Shown here: positions 61,148-64,000 of the stretch, in pieces
Numbering within the stretch: the stretch's first letter is position 1
How the letters are laid out: the number at the start of each line of letters is the position of its first letter
Assembly (NCBI GenBank): GCA_963714255.1
Contig: CAVQNU010000032.1
Coordinates: 1-64,000, forward strand
DNA length: 64,000 nt
Direction of reading: 5' to 3'
From: Rhodovastum sp963714255
GTDB taxonomy: Bacteria > Pseudomonadota > Alphaproteobacteria > Acetobacterales > Acetobacteraceae
Translations under genes and position numbers: made by a program
The notes under the pieces: model-generated
The model's input: the letters and a program-made list of their open reading frames with translations, nothing else
The model's database searches: none
What the model was told of the DNA's origin: nothing

Positions 61148-63834
61148 TCCGCCCCAGCGCCGCCTCCAGCCGCGCAATCTCCGCCCGCGCAGCGTCCAGC
61201 CGCTCCCGATTCTCCTCCACCACCTCCTCCTTGGCGCGCGCCACGAAGTCCGGGTTGGACAGTTTCTTCTCGACCTTCTCCGCCTCGCCCGCCGCGCGGG
61301 CCCGTTCCTTCTCCAGCCGCGCCCGTTCTGCGGCCAGATCGATCAGCCCGGCGAGCGGAATTACCACCGTCGCCTCTCCCACCACGGCCTGGGCGGCGCC
61401 GCGCGGCACCTCGCCCTCCAGTGCCTCCAGCGAGCCGGCGCGGGCCAGCCGGGCGATGGCGTCGAACCAGCGATGGCCGCGCGCCAGCGTCTCCGGCGCG
61501 GCGTCCTTCAGCAGCAACGGCGCCTTCACGGAGGGCGGCACGTTCATCTCGGCCCGCACCGTGCGCACCTCGCTGACCAGCCGCACCACCCAGTCCAGCT
61601 CCGCCCGCGCCTCGGCGGCACCGGGCACGACGAAGGGTTCGGGCCAGGGGGCGCGGATCAGGCTGCACTCGGCACCGTAGCCGAGCCGGTCCCACAGTTC
61701 CTCGGTGACGAAGGGCATCACCGGGTGCAGCAGGCGCAGCACCACCCCGAGCACATAGGCCGCCGTGCGCCGCACCTCGGTCGCCTCGGGGCTGGCGGTG
61801 TCGGCGAAGGCCGGCTTGGCGAACTCGACGAACCAGTCGCAGAACGTGTTCCAGGTGAAGCGGTAGCCGGCGGCGGCGTATTCGTCGAAGCGGTAGGCCT
61901 CCAGGGCGGCGGTCGCCTCGGCCACCGAAGCCGACGCCGCGTCCAGAATCCAGCGCGTCAGCGGCAACGTGGCCTGTGAGGGATCGAAATCCGGCGCGGG
62001 CACCACGCCGTTGAGTTCGCAGAAACGTGCCGCGTTCCACAGCTTGGTGACGAAGCTGCGCTGGCTCTCCACCCGCGCCGGGCCGAGCTTGATGTCGCGG
62101 CCCGGGCCGGTGAGCGAACAGATCGTGAAGCGCAGCGCGTCGGCGCCGAAGCGCTCGATGAGGTCCAGCGGGTCGATCACGTTGCCCTTGGACTTGCTCA
62201 TCTTCTGGCCGCGCTCGTCGCGCACCAGGCCGTGGATGTAGACGGCGCGGAACGGCACGTCGCCCATGAAATGCAGGCCCATCATCATCATCCGGGCGAC
62301 CCAGAAGAAGATGATGTCGAACCCGGTCACCAGCACGTCGCCCGGATAGTAGCGCGCCACTTCCGGGGTGCGCTCCGGCCAGCCGAGGGTGGAGAACGGC
62401 CAGAGGGCGGAGGAAAACCACGTGTCGAGCACGTCGTCGTCGCGGGTCAGCGCCTCGTCGTGTCCGTAATGGGCGCGGGCGGTGGCGATCGCCTCTTCTT
62501 CCGTCTTCTCGACGAACACACGGCCGTCCGGGCCGTACCAGGCCGGGATGCGATGCCCCCACCAGAGCTGGCGGCTGATGCACCAGGGCTGGATGTCGCG
62601 CATCCAGGCGAAAAACGTGTTCTCCCATTGCTGGGGGACGAATTTGGTGCGGCCCTGCTCCACCGCCTCGATCGCCGGCTTGGCCAGAACCTCGGCGTTG
62701 CAGTACCATTGCTACAGTAAGCCGTGGCTCGATCGGCACGCCGGAACGATCGCCATGCGGCACCTGGTGGGTGTGCGCGACGGTCTGCACCAGCAGGCCG
62801 AGTTCCTCCAGCTTCGCCACGATCGCCTTGCGGGCGGCGAACCGGTCCTGGCCCTCCAACGCGCGGACGAAACCGGGGTCGGCCACGCCTGGGGCGGCCG
62901 CGAGCGCATCCTCGATTTCCGCCAGCGTCACCCGCGCCTCGCGGTCGAGTATGGACGGCATCGGCAGGGCGTGCCGCTGGCCGACCTGGAAGTCGTTGAA
63001 ATCATGGGCGGGCGTGATCTTTACCGCGCCGGTGCCCTTCTCCGGGTCGGAGTAGGTGTCGGCAACGATGGGGATACGCCGGCCGACCAGGGGAAGGATG
63101 GCGAATTTGCCGACAAGATCGGCAAACCGCGCATCCTCGGGATGCACCGCCACGGCGGTATCGCCCAGCATGGTTTCGGGGCGGGTGGTAGCGACGGTGA
63201 TGAAACGGTCCGGCGCGCCCTCGATCGGGTAGGTGATGTGCCAGAGATTTCCGGCCAGTTCCCGGCTTTCGACCTCGAGGTCGGAAATGGCGGACTGGAA
63301 TTTCGGGTCCCAGTTCACCAGCCGCCGGTCGCGGTAGATCAGCCCCTGGCGGTACAGCGTGACGAACACTTCGCGCACCGCGGCCGACAGGCCCTCGTCC
63401 ATGGTGAAGCGCTCGCGCGGCCAGTCCAGCGAGGCGCCGAGGCGGCGCAACTGGCGGGTGATGGTGCCGCCCAACTCGGCCTTCCATTGCCAGACGCGTT
63501 CCAGGAACCCCGCGCGGCCGAGTGCCTGGCGGCTGATCCCCTGCTCGGCCAGCAGGCGCTCCACCACCATTTGGGTGGCGATGCCGGCATGGTCGGTGCC
63601 GGGCTGCCAGAGCACGTCGCGGCCCTGCATGCGGCGCCAGCGGATCAGCGTGTCCTGCACCGTGAAAGTCAGCGCATGCCCCATGTGCAGGCTGCCGGTG
63701 ACGTTCGGCGGCGGGATCATGATGGTGAACGGGGCCGCATTGCTCGCCGGGTCGCAGGCGAAGGCGCCCGATGATTCCCAGCCCTCGTAGAGCCGCGTCT
63801 CGGTGGTGTCCGGGGTATGCGTCTTGTCCAGCAT
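61140..63834 (-). CDS. valS: valyl-tRNA synthetase, frameshifted
   Basis: Class I synthetase, about 897 residues after correction. MLDKTHTPDTTETRLYEGWE from ATG 63834; HIGH-type motif PPNVTGSLHMGHAL, GTDHAGIATQ, editing domain with VATTRPETMLGDTAVAVHP, KITPAHDFNDFQVG, then the break. Removing one A at 62714 (+ strand) gives EPRLTEQWYCNAEVLAKPAI, IEAVEQGRTKFVP, and the frame continues with CISRQLWWGHRIPAWY, KMSKSKGNVIDP, the anticodon domain and the C-terminal coiled coil (AAERARLEKERARAAGEAEK). Single valS expected and essential, so an assembly error is likely. Confidence 0.92.
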
Positions 63835-63902
63835 TGGTCTCGGTGCCTGTCGGGCTGAGGGGGGGAATAAATGCCCGCGACGCTCGGGGATCGCCAGAGC
63901 GG

Positions 63903-64000
63903 AAAAGGAAGGCCAGGGCTCTGCCCTGGACCCGCGTCGCGCGCAGCGCGCCTCCGGCGCGACGGCCGGGAGGCCCTTGGAACCCATTACTTTTAGACAG
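63903..64000. repeat. intergenic hairpin repeat, copy 15, cut by the window edge
   Basis: AAAAGGAAGGCCAGGGCTCT, GCCCTGGACCCGC, the nested module (GTCGCGCGCAGCGCGCCTCC then GGCGCGAC), GGGAGGCCCTTGGAACCC, ATTACTTTTAGACAG. The interior would continue past base 64000. Confidence 0.88.

Noticed and set aside
1..64000. CRISPR arrays, tRNA or rRNA genes, prophage or IS elements
   Set aside because: No regularly spaced direct repeats, no tRNA cloverleaf pattern, no rRNA, transposase or integrase found. The intergenic repeats are inverted and irregularly spaced.

Overview
The window is very GC-rich, with a strong GC bias at third codon positions. It reads as the chromosome of an alphaproteobacterium, most likely Rhodospirillales and perhaps Acetobacteraceae. 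The reasons are the codon use, a DUF6481-type protein, an FNR/FixK-type box, an ArsR-methyltransferase gene coupled to metH, and dense GC-rich intergenic repeats. This placement is inference; there is no rRNA, tRNA, phage, IS transposase or CRISPR here.

Layout. 1-8.0 kb: gph (cut by the window edge), glmU and glmS (UDP-GlcNAc synthesis), a succinate-semialdehyde-type dehydrogenase, glutathione reductase and a split YeeE/YedE pair. 8.0-19.0 kb: one minus-strand cluster of six genes. In transcription order these are a type I secretion ABC transporter with a degenerate C39 domain, an HlyD adaptor, a Sel1-repeat protein, a 1003-residue TPR-GT2-GT4 glycosyltransferase, a protein resembling clostridial hydrophobic-W repeats, and a GT4 glycosyltransferase. 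This is the best candidate for an undescribed system: coupled glycosylation and export. 19.4-25.3 kb: GNAT acetyltransferase, an ArsR-methyltransferase fusion translationally coupled to full-length metH, and an MgtC-like protein. 26.6-30.8 kb: molybdate module mop-modE-modABC with a ModE-type operator lying on the modE start codon. 31-42 kb: citrate-type MFS carrier, two thiolases, acyl-CoA dehydrogenase, a FadJ-like enoyl-CoA hydratase half without its dehydrogenase domain, otsB, a PAS histidine kinase, cardiolipin synthase and a phosphodiesterase-fold protein. 42-48.6 kb: lipocalin, membrane alpha/beta hydrolase, D-cysteine desulfhydrase, and MsrP with an unusual small membrane partner. 49-64 kb: recQ, an OmpA-type lipoprotein, an EF-G paralogue with an FNR-type box upstream, a TSUP permease, a hybrid histidine kinase, cydC, small unknowns and valS.

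Two features run through the whole window. First, about 15 copies of a hairpin-rich, terminally inverted repeat sit in the spacers, very often starting within a few bases of a stop codon and sometimes supplying it. Second, seven genes are broken by eight frame changes (gph, glmS, the Sel1 gene twice, GNAT, MFS, msrP, valS), and each is explained by one extra base. Because glmS and valS are normally essential, insertion errors in the assembly are more likely than gene decay. Coordinates below span the corrected genes.
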